From Pseudorhodobacter sp. MZDSW-24AT (GTDB lineage Bacteria; Pseudomonadota; Alphaproteobacteria; Rhodobacterales; Rhodobacteraceae), in NCBI RefSeq assembly GCF_002794355.1, contig NZ_PGOI01000008.1:186001-250000 (forward strand): 64,000 bases of DNA, written 5' to 3'. The position numbers were made by a program, and so were the translations under genes. Below the pieces are notes generated by a model. It made no database searches. It saw nothing but the letters and a program-made list of their open reading frames with translations, and was not told the DNA's origin. Every line of letters starts with the position of its first letter. Within the stretch, counting starts at the first letter, position 1. This document shows positions 16,580 to 27,609 of this stretch, piece after piece.

Positions 16580-18208
16580 TCAGTTCGCCTGACGGCGAAG
16601 AAACGCTGGAATCTCAATGCGCTCCTGATCGGCGCTCAATTCCGGCTCGTCATCATAGGACGTGACCGGAGGCTGCTGGCGCGACGGCGCCGGGCGCTCG
16701 GCCGCCTGCGGCTCATGGCCGCCACCCGCCATACGGTTGATCAGCGACCCGATGCCAAAGCGGGGACGCGCCTGCTCGGCCGCCGGTTGTGCCGGTGCAG
16801 CCTGACGCGGCGCTGCGGGCTGACGCGGAGCGGGCGCGGCCTGTGCCGGACCGCGAGACACGGCAGCCTGCAACCGCGCCAGCGCCTCGGGCGACGGGGT
16901 GCCAGCGGCGCGCGGACGCGGTGCCACGAAGGCGGCGGCATCGTCATGCATCGGCACACCACGGGCGGCGGCAGGCTGCGGGCGATAGGCCGGTTCGGGC
17001 AAATCGTCATGCGCCTCGGCCGCCGGGGCCTGATACGGCGCGCGGGCAGGCACGGCATCAAACAGTTGCGGCTGCTGCGGTTGCTGCGGCGCAGGCTGAT
17101 GCTGCATCGGCTGCGGAGCCGGTGCCATGTGCTGCACAGGGGCCGGTTGCGGCGCAGGCGCCTCGACCGGGGCGGTCAGGTGCGACGGCAGCGGCGCCGC
17201 CATCGACCGGCGCGCCACCGGGGTTTCCGCCTTGGCCACGGCCACATCGATCCCGGTCGCCACCACCGAAACGCGCAGCATGCCTTCCATGCTGGTGTCC
17301 AGAGTCGAGCCCACGATGATATTCGCGTCCGGGTCGACCTTCTCACGGATGATATTCGCGGCCTCGTCCAGTTCGAACAAAGTCAGATCATATCCACCGG
17401 TGATGTTGATCAGCACGCCCTTGGCGCCGTTCAGGCTGATTTCGTCCAGCAGCGGGTTGGCAATCGCCTTCTCGGCGGCCTGCACGGCGCGATCCTCGCC
17501 CGAGGCTTCCCCGGTGCCCATCATCGCCTTGCCCATTTCGTCCATCACGGCGCGCACGTCCGCGAAGTCAAGGTTGATCAGACCCGGACGAACCATGAGA
17601 TCCGTCACACCCTTGACGCCCTGATACAGCACGTCATCCGCCATGGCGAAGGCTTCGGTAAAGGTGGTGCGCTCATTCGCCAACCGGAACAGGTTCTGGT
17701 TCGGAATGATGATCAGCGTATCCACCACCTTTTGCAGCGCCTCGATCCCGTCCTCGGCCTGCTTCATGCGCTTGTTGCCTTCAAACTGGAACGGCTTGGT
17801 GACAACGCCCACCGTCAGCACGCCCAGTTCGCGCGCGGCCTGCGCAATGATCGGGGCCGCCCCTGTGCCGGTGCCACCGCCCATGCCAGCGGTGATAAAG
17901 CACATATGCGCCCCCGCCAGATGATCGACGATCTCCTCGATGGTCTCCTCGGCAGCGGCAGCCCCCACCGTCGGGCGCGCGCCTGCCCCAAGCCCTTCCG
18001 TCGCCTTGATCCCCATCTGGATCTTCGACGTGGCTTTCGACTGTTGCAACGCCTGCGCATCGGTATTGGCCACGACGAACTCAACCCCTTCCAGGTTCTG
18101 CTCGATCATGTTGTTGACTGCGTTGCCCCCTGCACCACCGACACCAAACACGGTGATCCGGGGCTTCAGCTCTTCGCGCTGCGCGTTCACGATGAAGTTG
18201 AGTGCCAT
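16580..18208 (-). CDS. ftsZ: Cell division protein FtsZ
   Basis: The 542-residue tubulin homologue has the GTP-binding signature GGGTGTG (residues 110-116) and the T7-loop region. After about residue 320 comes a ~200-residue linker rich in proline, alanine and glutamine. The conserved tail [12 protein letters not shown] binds FtsA and other partners. The length exceeds E. coli FtsZ because of this linker, as is common in alphaproteobacteria. It forms the Z-ring. It is 228 bases downstream of ftsA, separated by a terminator-like hairpin and a CtrA-like site, so it likely has its own promoter. Confidence 0.97.
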   Translation of the reverse strand: MALNFIVNAQREELKPRITVFGVGGAGGNAVNNMIEQNLEGVEFVVANTDAQALQQSKATSKIQMGIKATEGLGAGARPTVGAAAAEETIEEIVDHLAGAHMCFITAGMGGGTGTGAAPIIAQAARELGVLTVGVVTKPFQFEGNKRMKQAEDGIEALQKVVDTLIIIPNQNLFRLANERTTFTEAFAMADDVLYQGVKGVTDLMVRPGLINLDFADVRAVMDEMGKAMMGTGEASGEDRAVQAAEKAIANPLLDEISLNGAKGVLINITGGYDLTLFELDEAANIIREKVDPDANIIVGSTLDTSMEGMLRVSVVATGIDVAVAKAETPVARRSMAAPLPSHLTAPVEAPAPQPAPVQHMAPAPQPMQHQPAPQQPQQPQLFDAVPARAPYQAPAAEAHDDLPEPAYRPQPAAARGVPMHDDAAAFVAPRPRAAGTPSPEALARLQAAVSRGPAQAAPAPRQPAAPRQAAPAQPAAEQARPRFGIGSLINRMAGGGHEPQAAERPAPSRQQPPVTSYDDEPELSADQERIEIPAFLRRQAN

Positions 18209-18302
18209 TGCCTATCCGCCTGTCTTTTGTTGTGCCGCCAGAGGTCTTCTTGCCGCCGCGTTTGATATCCTGATCGGGGTCCGCACGCCTGTCCCGGGCG
18301 TT

Positions 18303-18317
18303 TTAACCTCGAATTAG
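18303..18317. promoter_or_regulatory. ftsZ: CtrA-like site upstream of ftsZ
   Basis: TTAA-N7-TTAG lies about 95 bases upstream of the ftsZ ATG, one base from the CtrA consensus TTAA-N7-TTAA. CtrA represses ftsZ in Caulobacter; the inference here rests on motif and position only. Confidence 0.35.
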
Positions 18318-18353
18318 CGCCTAGAATATCCACAAGGCCGCCAGTCGTCACTT

Positions 18354-18394
18354 AAAAAAGCGCTAGAACCCCACAAAATATGGGGCTCATCGCT
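18354..18394 (-). terminator. Terminator or attenuator-like hairpin between ftsA and ftsZ
   Basis: On the minus strand AGCG (18394-18391) and CCCCA (18385-18381) pair with TGGGG (18373-18369) and CGCT (18363-18360) around a 7-base loop, then six T's (18359-18354). The stem is interrupted, so read-through is likely. Confidence 0.5.
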
Positions 18395-18436
18395 CATTTT
18401 TCAGCGGGATTTCGCCAGTCACGCAAGGTTTTGCGG

Positions 18437-19768
18437 TTACCAGTTGTCCTTGAACCATTTCACCACCCGCTTGAGCGACCGCGCCGGGTAACGCTCGGCG
18501 GGGATTTCAAAGTCCCACCATTCGTCCTGCGGATGCGCCGCAAAGAGGCACAGCCCAACGGTCGAGGCAAAGGCAGCGCCCGTCGCCGCCTGTGGCAGGC
18601 CTTGCACCCGCAAAGGACGCCCCAACCGCACCCGCTGGCCCAGAATGCGGCTCGCCAGCCCGTCCAGACCCGGAATCTGGCTGGCGCCTCCGGTCAGCAC
18701 GATCTGCTGGCTGGGCAGGCTGTCAAACCCGGCCGCATCCAGACGCGCCCGCACCTCTTCCAGAATTTCTTCCACCCGAGGCCGCATGATGCCGATCAGC
18801 TCGGCCCGGCTCACCTGACGGCGGTCCTTTTCCCAATCGCCGCTGTCGCCGCCCACCTCGATCATCTCGCGGTCGTCCATGCCGGTGGCCTGCACGCCGC
18901 CATGCTTGGTCTTGATCCGCTCGGCCACCGCCATCGGCACCATCAGACCTTTCGAGATATCGCTCGACACATGATCCCCGCCCATGCGCACCGCATCGGC
19001 GTAAATCATGTGCTTCTTGATGAACACCGAAATCCCGGTCGACCCACCGCCCATATCGATACAGGCCGCGCCCAGCTCTTGCTCATCCTCGACCAAGGCC
19101 GAAATGCCCGAGACATAGGCCGAAGACGCCATCCCCGCCAATTCCAGATCGCAGCGCTGGATGCAGTGCAGAATGTTCTGCACCACCGTGCCATCAATCG
19201 ACAACAGGTGCATGTCGGTGGCCAGACGGTTGCCGATCTGCCCGCGCGGATCGCCAAGACCCGACCGGTGATCCAGCGCAAAGTTCACCGGCTGCGCATG
19301 CAGCACCTCGCGGTTGTGCCCGATGTCGGGCAGCTCGCATGACGCCAGCACCCGCGCCACGTCCTGCTCGGTCACCACGCTGTCTTCCAGATCAATCTCG
19401 CCCGCCAGACCATAGCTGCGCGGCTCCGCGCCCGAGAAACAGGCGATCACATGATCCACCCGCACATTGGCCATCTTCTGCGCCGCTTGCACCGCCGTGC
19501 GCACCGCGCGCTCGGTCTCGGCCATCACCGCAATCTCGCCAAACCGCACCCCGCGTGACCGGGTGGTGGCCGCGCCGATCACCCGAAAGGACGATTGCCC
19601 TGCCATCGGCCCGACCGTGTCATCCCCGAAACTGTCGGTGCCGTCAAAGCGCAGGATCAGACAGGCGATCTTCGAGGTGCCAATGTCCAGAATGGCGATG
19701 ACGCCGCGTTGCATGGCCGCACGGCGCATGTTCCGCATGGCGCGCTGCGCCTGATAAAGATCGGTCAT
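18437..19768 (-). CDS. ftsA: Cell division protein FtsA
   Basis: The 443-residue actin-family ATPase has AILDIGTSKIACLI (phosphate-1), DMGGGSTGISVF (phosphate-2) and LTGGASQIPG (adenosine motif). FtsA anchors FtsZ to the membrane. The C-terminus RSLKRVVKWFKDNW is an amphipathic helix suited to membrane binding. The ATG overlaps the ftsQ stop by four bases. Confidence 0.96.
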   Translation of the reverse strand: MTDLYQAQRAMRNMRRAAMQRGVIAILDIGTSKIACLILRFDGTDSFGDDTVGPMAGQSSFRVIGAATTRSRGVRFGEIAVMAETERAVRTAVQAAQKMANVRVDHVIACFSGAEPRSYGLAGEIDLEDSVVTEQDVARVLASCELPDIGHNREVLHAQPVNFALDHRSGLGDPRGQIGNRLATDMHLLSIDGTVVQNILHCIQRCDLELAGMASSAYVSGISALVEDEQELGAACIDMGGGSTGISVFIKKHMIYADAVRMGGDHVSSDISKGLMVPMAVAERIKTKHGGVQATGMDDREMIEVGGDSGDWEKDRRQVSRAELIGIMRPRVEEILEEVRARLDAAGFDSLPSQQIVLTGGASQIPGLDGLASRILGQRVRLGRPLRVQGLPQAATGAAFASTVGLCLFAAHPQDEWWDFEIPAERYPARSLKRVVKWFKDNW

Positions 19769-20676
19769 AGCTGGCTCCCGCTGATGTCAATGCCCTGTGA
19801 CTGGCGCAGCTGGCTCAGCGCATAAGGCGCCAGACGCAGCACGGGGCGGTGTTCGGTTCTCAGGTCCACGGTCAGAATATCGCGTCCCAAAAGATCGCCC
19901 GCCTGATGCAGGGCGATCAGCCGCTCGATGGCGGCAATCGGTTTCTCTTCGGGCAGCAGGATGCGCTGGTTGCGGTCCAGCACCACGTCCCAGCGCCGCT
20001 CGCCCACCCGCACCAGCCCGCGCACGCGGTCGGCAATCGGCGCCGCCGCCGCCAGCAAGGCCAAAGCCTCAGGCGTCGCGCTGTCGGCTGCCTCCCCCGC
20101 GATCAGCGGCAGATCCGGGCGGTCGCTGCGCGCGGCAAGGCTCGCCACCCGGTGCCCGCTGGCATCCAGCATCTCGATCCCGTCTTCGGTGCGCCACAGC
20201 AACGCCGGTTCCCGCTCGGTGATCGCCACCTCCAGCACGCCGCCCGACCGCACGATCAGATCGGCGCGGGCAATCGCGTCCAGCTCCTGAATCCGCGCCC
20301 GCGCCGCCACCAGATCAATGTCGAAAGACGATTGCGGCAGCTTCAGGTCCAGCCGCGCCCGCACCACATCGGCCAGCTCGGGCGAGGCCCCCACCACCGA
20401 CACCAGCCCCACCATGAACTCAGGTCGGTTCTGGAACTGCGTGCGGATCTCGGTGATCCCGCCCGCAATCGCGGTGCGCCGGTCTTCATCGGCCAGCACC
20501 AGCCCCACCACCAGCGCCAGCACAAAGGTCGGCACGCCCACCCGGAACATCACCCGGAACAACGGCGTCAGCCACAGCCGCTGCATCCGATAGGCCCAAC
20601 GCGACGGCGCCGGATCGCGGCGCAGCGGGTGCACGGTCAGCGTCGGCGTGCGGCGCGGCGCGCTCAGCGGTTGCAT
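19765..20676 (-). CDS. ftsQ: Cell division protein FtsQ
   Basis: The 303-residue protein has a basic cytoplasmic N-terminus, one transmembrane helix ([17 protein letters not shown]), then a periplasmic POTRA/FtsQ region. FtsQ links early and late divisome proteins and pairs with FtsL/FtsB. The ATG at 20676 is chosen because GGAGG stands a few bases upstream; the start lies 13 bases inside the end of ddl, indicating coupling. Confidence 0.93.
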   Translation of the reverse strand: MQPLSAPRRTPTLTVHPLRRDPAPSRWAYRMQRLWLTPLFRVMFRVGVPTFVLALVVGLVLADEDRRTAIAGGITEIRTQFQNRPEFMVGLVSVVGASPELADVVRARLDLKLPQSSFDIDLVAARARIQELDAIARADLIVRSGGVLEVAITEREPALLWRTEDGIEMLDASGHRVASLAARSDRPDLPLIAGEAADSATPEALALLAAAAPIADRVRGLVRVGERRWDVVLDRNQRILLPEEKPIAAIERLIALHQAGDLLGRDILTVDLRTEHRPVLRLAPYALSQLRQSQGIDISGSQL

Positions 20677-21581
20677 GACGCATCCTCCACGATCCATGCG
20701 CACAGCGCGGGAAAAGAAATTCCCATATGCGCCGCCTGCTCTGGCGACAACGACGTCGGCGTCATCCCCGGCTGGGTGTTCGTCTCAAGCAGGATCAATC
20801 CGTCCACACCCTTCGCCTCATCCCAGCGAATGTCGGTCCGGCTCAGACCCCGGCACCCCAACGCCCGATGCGCGCGCAAGGCATAGTCCAGACAGGCCGC
20901 CTCGACCTCGGCCGGAATCCGGGCAGGCACCTCGTGGCGGCTGCCCCCGGGCTTGTATTTGGCATCGTAATCATACCAGCCATCGGTCAGAATATCGGTC
21001 ACGCACAGCGCCCGATCTCCCATCACGCTGATCGAAAGCTCGCGCCCCGGCGCATAGGCCTCCACCATCACCTTAGCAGGCATCTCGGCGCTCAGCCGCG
21101 GCGCATTGCTGCCCGGGCGCACGATATAGACCCCCACGGACGAGCCTTCGTTGTTGGGCTTCACCACATAGGGCGGCGGCAGCACATGCCCGGCCTCCAC
21201 CACCTCACGCGCCACGATCACCGATTCCGCCACCGGCAAGCCCGCCGCGCGGTAGACATCCTTGGTGCGCTGCTTGTCCATCGCCAGCGACGACGCCAGC
21301 ACCCCGGAATGCGTGTAAGGAATGCGCAACCATTCCAGCAGACCCTGCACGCAGCCATCCTCGCCCCAGCGGCCATGCAAGGCGTTGAACACCACATCTG
21401 GCTTGATCTCGGTCAGGCGCGCGGGCAGGTCCGGGCCCGCATCGACCTCGACCACCTCATATCCCGCCTCGCGCAGCGCTTTTGCACAGGCATTGCCTGT
21501 CGACAAGGAAACTTCCCGCTCCGCAGAGGGGCCGCCCTTGATCACCGCCACGCGGGACACCCTGCCAGATGCACCCGCCAT
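20664..21581 (-). CDS. ddl: D-alanine--D-alanine ligase
   Basis: The 305-residue ATP-grasp enzyme has [11 protein letters not shown] at the start, [14 protein letters not shown] in the ATP-binding region and [15 protein letters not shown] at the metal-binding end. It joins two D-alanines for the peptidoglycan precursor. It lies between murB and ftsQ in the classical order. A 60-base gap separates it from murB. Confidence 0.96.
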   Translation of the reverse strand: MAGASGRVSRVAVIKGGPSAEREVSLSTGNACAKALREAGYEVVEVDAGPDLPARLTEIKPDVVFNALHGRWGEDGCVQGLLEWLRIPYTHSGVLASSLAMDKQRTKDVYRAAGLPVAESVIVAREVVEAGHVLPPPYVVKPNNEGSSVGVYIVRPGSNAPRLSAEMPAKVMVEAYAPGRELSISVMGDRALCVTDILTDGWYDYDAKYKPGGSRHEVPARIPAEVEAACLDYALRAHRALGCRGLSRTDIRWDEAKGVDGLILLETNTQPGMTPTSLSPEQAAHMGISFPALCAWIVEDASCNR

Positions 21582-21641
21582 TTACTGCCTCTCGGGCCTG
21601 TTTTTGGCCCATATTCTTGTTATTTTGCGCGCGCTTGGCCG

Positions 21642-22565
21642 TTACGCTTCGCCGACACGCATGATTTCCCATTCTAACGTGATCCCGCTGGTTTGGAAAA
21701 CCTTTTTTCGCACCGCCTCGCCCAGATTTTCCAGATCGGCGGCGGTCGCCCCTCCGGCGTTGATCAGGAAATTGGAATGCATCTGGCTCATTTGCGCCCC
21801 GCCCAGCGTGGCGCCGCGCATTCCGGCGTCATCGATCACTTTCCACGCCTTCAACTCATGCGTGTCGTCCGCCCGCCCCGTCGAGGAATGGCCGACCGGA
21901 TTACGAAAAGTTGATCCGGCGCTCCGTTCCTTGGTGGGCTGGCTGGCATCGCGCTTGGCCAACTGCTCCTCCATCCGCTGCGCCAAAACAGTTGGGTCGC
22001 CTTCCGGGGCGCGGAAGGTGGCGCTCACCACCACCGCGCCTTCGGGCAGGTCCGATTGCCGATAGCGCAGGTTCAATGCCGCCACGGGCAGATCCACGAT
22101 CGATCCGTCCCGCAGCACCACGCGCACGCTTTCCAACACATCCGCCACATAAGATCCGTAGCAGCCCGCATTCATCCGCACTGCGCCGCCGATGCTGCCC
22201 GGAATCGTGCGCAGAAAGGTCAGGTCCAGCCCCGCCTCCGCTGCCCGCCGCGCCACATGCGCATCCAGTGCCGCCGCCCCCGCCGTGATCCGGCGGTCTT
22301 CCTCGATCCCGATGGCGTTGAACCCGCGCCCCAGCCGGATCACCACCGCGCGCAATCCGCCATCGCGCACGATCAGGTTCGACCCCACGCCCATCGGAAA
22401 CACCGCCACATCCCCGGGCAAAGCCGCCAGAAACGTCGCCAGATCCTCCACATCCGCAGGCTGGAACAGCCAATCCGCAGGTCCGCCCACGCGCAGCCAT
22501 GTTAGATCGGCCAAAGGCCGGTTGGGGGTCAGGGTGCCGCGGGGGGTGGGAAGGCTCTGTGTCAT
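21642..22565 (-). CDS. murB: UDP-N-acetylenolpyruvoylglucosamine reductase MurB
   Basis: The 307-residue flavoprotein has [15 protein letters not shown] and [17 protein letters not shown] for FAD binding and GSTFRNPVG with the catalytic serine. It reduces enolpyruvyl-UDP-GlcNAc to UDP-MurNAc. It is separated from murC by DUF2484, a small plus-strand gene and a PRC-barrel gene, so the local cluster is interrupted here. Confidence 0.96.
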   Translation of the reverse strand: MTQSLPTPRGTLTPNRPLADLTWLRVGGPADWLFQPADVEDLATFLAALPGDVAVFPMGVGSNLIVRDGGLRAVVIRLGRGFNAIGIEEDRRITAGAAALDAHVARRAAEAGLDLTFLRTIPGSIGGAVRMNAGCYGSYVADVLESVRVVLRDGSIVDLPVAALNLRYRQSDLPEGAVVVSATFRAPEGDPTVLAQRMEEQLAKRDASQPTKERSAGSTFRNPVGHSSTGRADDTHELKAWKVIDDAGMRGATLGGAQMSQMHSNFLINAGGATAADLENLGEAVRKKVFQTSGITLEWEIMRVGEA

Positions 22566-22662
22566 GCGCCCTTGCTACCCGCGCCCCGCCGCCAAAGACA
22601 AGACCCCGAAATGCCAAACGGGCGCAGCCTTGCTGCGCCCGTCGGTTTCTCATCGCCTTGGC

Positions 22663-23046
22663 TTACAGCCAATACGGCGCCACACCGTAATATTCATGGC
22701 TGCGCTTTTGCCACTCGCGGTTGTCGCGCCATGTCTCGTCTTGTTTCGGCGCCTGCTCCAGCTGTTCCTTGGTCAGATCGGTGACATAGCCTTCGCGGGC
22801 GGTGTCATACTTCAGCTTGCCAAAAGGAATGGCGTGGTGATCGCTGCCGATCCCCAGAAAGCCACCGAATTCCAGCACGCCATAGACGATCTTCCCCGAC
22901 GACGTATCGACCATCACATCATCGATATGCCCCAGCTCATCGCCCGCCGGGCTATAGACGCGGGTGCCCTGCACCGTCTTGCCGGAAATCAGGCTGCTGC
23001 CGGTCGGCATGGTGGATGTCGCATTCGCAAAAGATTGGGTCTGCAT
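22663..23046 (-). CDS. PRC-barrel domain protein
   Basis: The 127-residue protein has a PRC-barrel core (GTRVYSPAGDELGHIDDVMV, then GKIVYGVLEFGGFLGIGSDH and IPFGKLKYD). Such barrels occur in photosynthetic reaction centre H subunits, RimM and many small alphaproteobacterial stress proteins; the target is unknown. GGAGG precedes the ATG at 23046. It lies in the middle of the mur genes, 97 bases upstream of murB on the same strand, and is divergent from the small membrane gene. Confidence 0.85.
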   Translation of the reverse strand: MQTQSFANATSTMPTGSSLISGKTVQGTRVYSPAGDELGHIDDVMVDTSSGKIVYGVLEFGGFLGIGSDHHAIPFGKLKYDTAREGYVTDLTKEQLEQAPKQDETWRDNREWQKRSHEYYGVAPYWL

Positions 23047-23229
23047 CTCAAGTCCTCCGTTAAGGGCAAAGGCGACCAAGAAACGGCCACGCTGCTTGCC
23101 ATACCCAGACTCAACCGGCAGGCGCCGCGAAGGTTCCCCCGTTTCCGTCAGGGAAGCCAAGGCGGAACCCTGCTGCGCCGCCGCGCGTTGGCAAATCACA
23201 CCGCCACACGCAAAAAGCAGGAGAACGCC

Positions 23230-23529
23230 ATGGCCTTCCCATATCTGCGATCCACCATCGTGCCGATTGCTGTCGGTTGCTTTGCCGGCGCCGCGATCAT
23301 CGCGGGCCTGACAGCCGGTCTTTACGGCTGGCAACTCTTCGCGGCCGCCGCCATCATCGGCCTTGCCGCAGGCATCCCCGCCGGGCTGTGGAGCGCGCGC
23401 CGGATGCGCGAGACCGATCCCCTCCCCCGTCCAGAAAGCCCCACCATGGACCCAAGCGCCGCCGCGCGGGAGGTCGATCCCCGCCGCGCCGAACCCTATC
23501 CTCCGGCGCCCGATCAGGGCAAAGCCTGA
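23230..23529 (+). CDS. Small two-helix membrane protein, unknown function
   Basis: The 99-residue protein has two transmembrane helices near residues 8-55 with glycine- and alanine-rich faces (AVGCFAGAAIIAGLTAGLYG, LFAAAAIIGLAAGIPAGLW), then a proline-rich polar tail. CAGGAG lies seven bases before the ATG. It is the only plus-strand gene in the ftsW-recN block and its 3' end abuts the convergent DUF2484 stop by three bases. I do not recognise a family. Confidence 0.6.
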   Translation: MAFPYLRSTIVPIAVGCFAGAAIIAGLTAGLYGWQLFAAAAIIGLAAGIPAGLWSARRMRETDPLPRPESPTMDPSAAAREVDPRRAEPYPPAPDQGKA

Positions 23530-23532
23530 CCC

Positions 23533-23790
23533 TTACTCGGCGGGCGTTCCGGCGCGCGCCTTGATCCAGCGCCAGAAATGGATCAGCGGCCAGCGCAGCA
23601 CACTCGCCCCCGCCGCCATGATGACCATTCCCCACAGCGGCCCGCTCTCCGCCGTGACCCAGCCCACCAGCGGGATGCCCACGGCGATCAGCGCATAGGC
23701 GGCGCGCCAGTGGTGGTCACGGCTGGGGAGCATGGCGATCACATTGGCCACCACAAGCCAGATCAGCGCTGCGGTCAGCGCGGGGCTCAT
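23533..23790 (-). CDS. DUF2484 membrane protein
   Basis: The 85-residue protein has three hydrophobic stretches ([51 protein letters not shown]). DUF2484 is a small Rhodobacterales family found beside murC and murB; its role is unknown, presumably at the membrane in envelope synthesis. The ATG overlaps the murC stop (ATGA) with GGAG upstream. Confidence 0.85.
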   Translation of the reverse strand: MSPALTAALIWLVVANVIAMLPSRDHHWRAAYALIAVGIPLVGWVTAESGPLWGMVIMAAGASVLRWPLIHFWRWIKARAGTPAE

Positions 23791-25199
23791 GCGGCTTTCT
23801 CCACCAGCTTCGCGGGCAGCGCATTGGCCCAAGCGCTGATCGTGCCAGCCCCCAGACAGACAAAGATATCCCCCGGCCGCGCTTGCTCACGGAACAGCCG
23901 CGCCAGATCCGGCTCATCCATCACCGCCCGCGCATGGCGGTGGCCATGGGCGATCAGCCCCGCCACCAGATCGTCGCGACCAAAGCCCGGCATCGGGTCT
24001 TCGCCCGCCGCGTAAACCTCGGAAATCGCAACCACATCCGCTTCGTTGAAACAGGTGCAGAAATCCTCGAACAGGCTCGACAACCGGCTGTAGCGGTGCG
24101 GCTGATGCACCGCGATCACCCGGCCCTTGGTCGATTGCCGCGCCGCGCGCAGCACCGCCGCGATCTCCACCGGATGGTGGCCGTAATCGTCGATGATGGT
24201 CACCCCATTCACCTCGGCCACCTTGGTGAACCGCCGGTTCACCCCGGCAAACCCGGCCAAGGCTTCGCGGATCTCGCTTTTCTTCATGCCCAGATGGCGC
24301 GCCACCGCAATCGCCGACAGCGCGTTCGAAACGTTGTGATCGCCCGGCATCGGGAGCACACAGCCTTCAATTTTAGAACCTTCATCCTCGTTGTTCAGCA
24401 GCACATCGAACAAAGCGCTGCCATTTTCGAACCTCAGGTTCACCGCCCGCACATCTGCCTGCGCGTTGAAGCCAAAGGTGACGATCCGCCGATCCGCCAC
24501 GCGCCCCACCAGCGCCTGCACCTCGGCATGGTCGGTGCAGCACACCGCCAGACCGTAGAAGGGAATGTTGGACACAAAGTCGAGAAACCCTTTGCGCAAC
24601 GCGTCAAAGCTGCCCCAATGCTCCATATGCTCGGGGTCGATGTTCGTCACAATCGCAATCGTGGCGGGCAAGCGGTTGAAGCTCCCGTCGCTTTCATCCG
24701 CCTCCACCACCATCCATTCGCCCGCGCCCGCGCGCGCGTTCGACCCATAGGAATGGATCACGCCCCCGTTGATCACCGTCGGATCAAACCCGCCCTTGTC
24801 CAAAAGCGTCGCCACCATCGTCGTCGTGGTCGTCTTGCCATGCGTGCCCGCCACCGCAATATTCGACCGCATCCGCATCAGCTCGGCCAGCATCTCGGCC
24901 CGGCGCACCACCGGCAGCTTGCGCCGCCGCGCCTCTTCCAGCTCGGGATTGCCCTTCTTGATGGCCGAGGAAATCACGATCACCGCCGCATTGCCAATGT
25001 TCTCGGCCGCCTGCCCTTCAAAGAACGTGGCCCCCAAGGCCACCAGCCGATCGGTGATCTTGCTGGCCTTCGCGTCCGACCCCTGCACCGTATAGCCCAG
25101 CGTCATCAGCACTTCGGCAATGCCCGACATGCCGATTCCGCCGATCCCCACAAAGTGGATCGGGCCAAGTTCCAGCGGCAATTTGGTTGCTGCATTCAT
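23787..25199 (-). CDS. murC: UDP-N-acetylmuramate--L-alanine ligase MurC
   Basis: The 470-residue Mur ligase has the ATP loop [11 protein letters not shown] (from Gly118), a substrate loop [12 protein letters not shown] at the start and [10 protein letters not shown] in the central domain. It adds L-alanine to UDP-MurNAc. The ATG overlaps the murG stop by four bases and its own stop overlaps DUF2484. Confidence 0.97.
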   Translation of the reverse strand: MNAATKLPLELGPIHFVGIGGIGMSGIAEVLMTLGYTVQGSDAKASKITDRLVALGATFFEGQAAENIGNAAVIVISSAIKKGNPELEEARRRKLPVVRRAEMLAELMRMRSNIAVAGTHGKTTTTTMVATLLDKGGFDPTVINGGVIHSYGSNARAGAGEWMVVEADESDGSFNRLPATIAIVTNIDPEHMEHWGSFDALRKGFLDFVSNIPFYGLAVCCTDHAEVQALVGRVADRRIVTFGFNAQADVRAVNLRFENGSALFDVLLNNEDEGSKIEGCVLPMPGDHNVSNALSAIAVARHLGMKKSEIREALAGFAGVNRRFTKVAEVNGVTIIDDYGHHPVEIAAVLRAARQSTKGRVIAVHQPHRYSRLSSLFEDFCTCFNEADVVAISEVYAAGEDPMPGFGRDDLVAGLIAHGHRHARAVMDEPDLARLFREQARPGDIFVCLGAGTISAWANALPAKLVEKAA

Positions 25200-26296
25200 T
25201 GCGGGGCTCCTTCTGCGAGGGCTTCAACAAGCGCCACCAAGCGTTCGGTGGCATCGGGGCGGCCTTGCGACAAGGCATTGCGCGCCATCCGGCTGGCCGC
25301 ATCGGGTTGCGACAGCACCGCCGCCATGTGGCCGCTGAGCGTGGGCGCGTCAAGCACCTTTTCCGGGATCACGATGGCCGCCTCGGCCGCCGCAAGCCCG
25401 CGCGCATTGGCAGTTTGATGGTCGCCCGTCGCCGCCGCAAAGGGAATAAAGATCGCCGGACGCCCGATTACCGAGATATCGGCAATCGACGATGCTCCCG
25501 ACCGCGAGATCACCAGTTGCGCCTCGCTCAGCCGCGCCGGAATATCGGTGAAAAAGGTCTGCACCTCGGCCCGCACGCCCGCCTGCGCATAGGCCTCGAC
25601 CACCCGCTCCAGATCTTCGGCCCGCGCCTGATGCGCGACCCGCAGATTGCGCCGGATCGCATCGGGCAGCCTCGCCACCGCCTCGGGCACCACATCCGAA
25701 AGGATGCGCGCGCCTTGACTGCCCCCCATCACCACCAAGGACATCGGGTAATCTCCCGGCGCGATATATCCCGCCGCCGCCCGGTCCAGCACCGCCAGCC
25801 GCACCGGGTTGCCGGTGTGCACAGCCTCCACGCCATCGGGCAGGTCGGTCGGCCATGTCCCACAGGCCACCCGGTCCACCCGCGTGGCGAACATCTGGTT
25901 CACCCGCCCCAGCACACCGTTCTGCTCGTGAATCATCCGAGGCCGTCGCAGCACCCAAGCGGCGACCAGCGCGGGGATCGTCGGATAGCCGCCGAACCCC
26001 ACCACCACCGCTGGCCGGTCGCGCATCTGCGCCAGCACCGCGCCCAACACGCCCCCCGCAATGCGAAACGGCACCATCGCCCGCGCCAGCACACCCCCGC
26101 GCGCAAACGTGGCCGAGGCCACCTGCTCCACCTTCACCACATGCGGAAAGCCACCCGTATAGCGCGCGCCGCGCGCATCGGTCGACAGCTTCACCCGCCA
26201 GCCTTTGCGCACCATCGCCTCGGCCAGCGCCTGCGCGGGGAACATATGCCCCCCGGTGCCGCCCGCCGCGATCAAAAGCAGCTTTTCCTTGGCCAT
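25196..26296 (-). CDS. murG: Lipid II synthase (GlcNAc transferase) MurG
   Basis: The 366-residue GT-B glycosyltransferase has the first glycine loop [30 protein letters not shown], and the UDP-GlcNAc site [12 protein letters not shown]. It converts lipid I to lipid II on the inner face of the membrane. One base of its start is shared with the ftsW stop. Confidence 0.96.
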   Translation of the reverse strand: MAKEKLLLIAAGGTGGHMFPAQALAEAMVRKGWRVKLSTDARGARYTGGFPHVVKVEQVASATFARGGVLARAMVPFRIAGGVLGAVLAQMRDRPAVVVGFGGYPTIPALVAAWVLRRPRMIHEQNGVLGRVNQMFATRVDRVACGTWPTDLPDGVEAVHTGNPVRLAVLDRAAAGYIAPGDYPMSLVVMGGSQGARILSDVVPEAVARLPDAIRRNLRVAHQARAEDLERVVEAYAQAGVRAEVQTFFTDIPARLSEAQLVISRSGASSIADISVIGRPAIFIPFAAATGDHQTANARGLAAAEAAIVIPEKVLDAPTLSGHMAAVLSQPDAASRMARNALSQGRPDATERLVALVEALAEGAPQ

Positions 26297-27459
26297 CAGC
26301 GCCCCCTGCGGAGGATATCGCCAATCTCACCCTGCGGGCGGCTGCGCGTCAAGGCCAGCAGCATCCCCACCGTGATCCCGGCGGCAATCACCGAAGACCC
26401 GCCATAGCTGACAAAGGGCAGCGTCATCCCCTTGGCGGGCAACAGCCGCACCGCCACCCCCATGTTGATCATCGCCTGCACCCCAAAGATACAGGCAAGC
26501 CCGGTGCCCGCCAGCCGGATGAACGGGTCGCGCTCGCGCATCAGCCGGAACAGGCTGCGCACCACGATGGTGCCATACAGCGCCAGAATGATCAGCACGA
26601 GGATCAGCCCATATTCTTCCGCCGCCACCGCGATGATGAAGTCGGTATGCGCGTCGGGCAGCGTCCATTTCACCTGGCCTTCGCCCACGCCCACGCCAAA
26701 GAAGCCGCCTTCCTGAATGGCGTTGGTGGCATAGCCGATCTGGCTGCGCGGGTCGATCTCGGGGTTCAGGAACCCGTCGATCCGGCGGGCAAAGTGCTCG
26801 GAACTTTCATAGGCAATCGTCGCGCCAAAGCCGACAATGCCCAGAATGATCCCGATCAGGGTGATCGGCGCTCCGGCCACGAAATAGATCACCCCCCAGC
26901 CAAACAGGATCAGCGCCGCCTGCCCGAAATCGGGCTGGATCGCCAGCAGCATCACCACCACAAAGGTCAGCCCGAACGACACCGATTTTCCCGGCGGCCC
27001 GTTCAGATCTTGGCTCGCCGCCATCAGCCAAGCCACGATCACCATGAAGCCGGGCTTCAGAAACTCCGAAGGCTGCACCGAGGCAAAGCCAAAGCTGAAC
27101 CAGCGCACCGCGCCCTTGCCGAAATCGGTGCCAAAGAACGGCAGCAGCATCAGCGCCAGAAAGGCCCCGGCAAAGCCGATGACGCCCAGACGGCGGATCA
27201 TCGCGGGCGGCATCATCGACACCCCCGCCATCACCACCAGCGCCACCACGCCAAAGACGGCTTGGCGCTGCACATAATAGAAATCGTTCAACCCGTTGCG
27301 GCTCGCCAAAGGCACACTCGCCGCCAACCCCAGCAAAAGGCCGATGCCGAACAGCACCATGATCGCGGTCAAGGACCATTTGTCGATGGTGCGCCACCAA
27401 CGGGGAATGACAGGCTCTGTCACCCGAACGGGATTAGAGCCATAGACCATTTCAGTCAT
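26296..27459 (-). CDS. ftsW: Lipid II polymerase / divisome protein FtsW
   Basis: The ~387-residue SEDS protein has about ten transmembrane segments, with [17 protein letters not shown] and the conserved tail [15 protein letters not shown]. It polymerises septal glycan with a class B PBP. The ATG at 27459 gives the conserved N-terminus. In related genomes mraY-murD precede ftsW; here a DMT transporter does, so the cluster is broken upstream. Confidence 0.95.
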   Translation of the reverse strand: MTEMVYGSNPVRVTEPVIPRWWRTIDKWSLTAIMVLFGIGLLLGLAASVPLASRNGLNDFYYVQRQAVFGVVALVVMAGVSMMPPAMIRRLGVIGFAGAFLALMLLPFFGTDFGKGAVRWFSFGFASVQPSEFLKPGFMVIVAWLMAASQDLNGPPGKSVSFGLTFVVVMLLAIQPDFGQAALILFGWGVIYFVAGAPITLIGIILGIVGFGATIAYESSEHFARRIDGFLNPEIDPRSQIGYATNAIQEGGFFGVGVGEGQVKWTLPDAHTDFIIAVAAEEYGLILVLIILALYGTIVVRSLFRLMRERDPFIRLAGTGLACIFGVQAMINMGVAVRLLPAKGMTLPFVSYGGSSVIAAGITVGMLLALTRSRPQGEIGDILRRGR

Positions 27460-27609
27460 GGGAAAACCGCCTGTATTCTCTGCACTGCCGATTGCCCGTT
27501 TGCCGGGTCTGATGCGAAGTCTAGCCAACAACCGCGCACATGGCCAGAGGAAAGGCAGGCCTGCGCGCATCGCCTTGCCGAGGGTTTGGCGCCCCCCCGC
27601 GGCGTCGGA

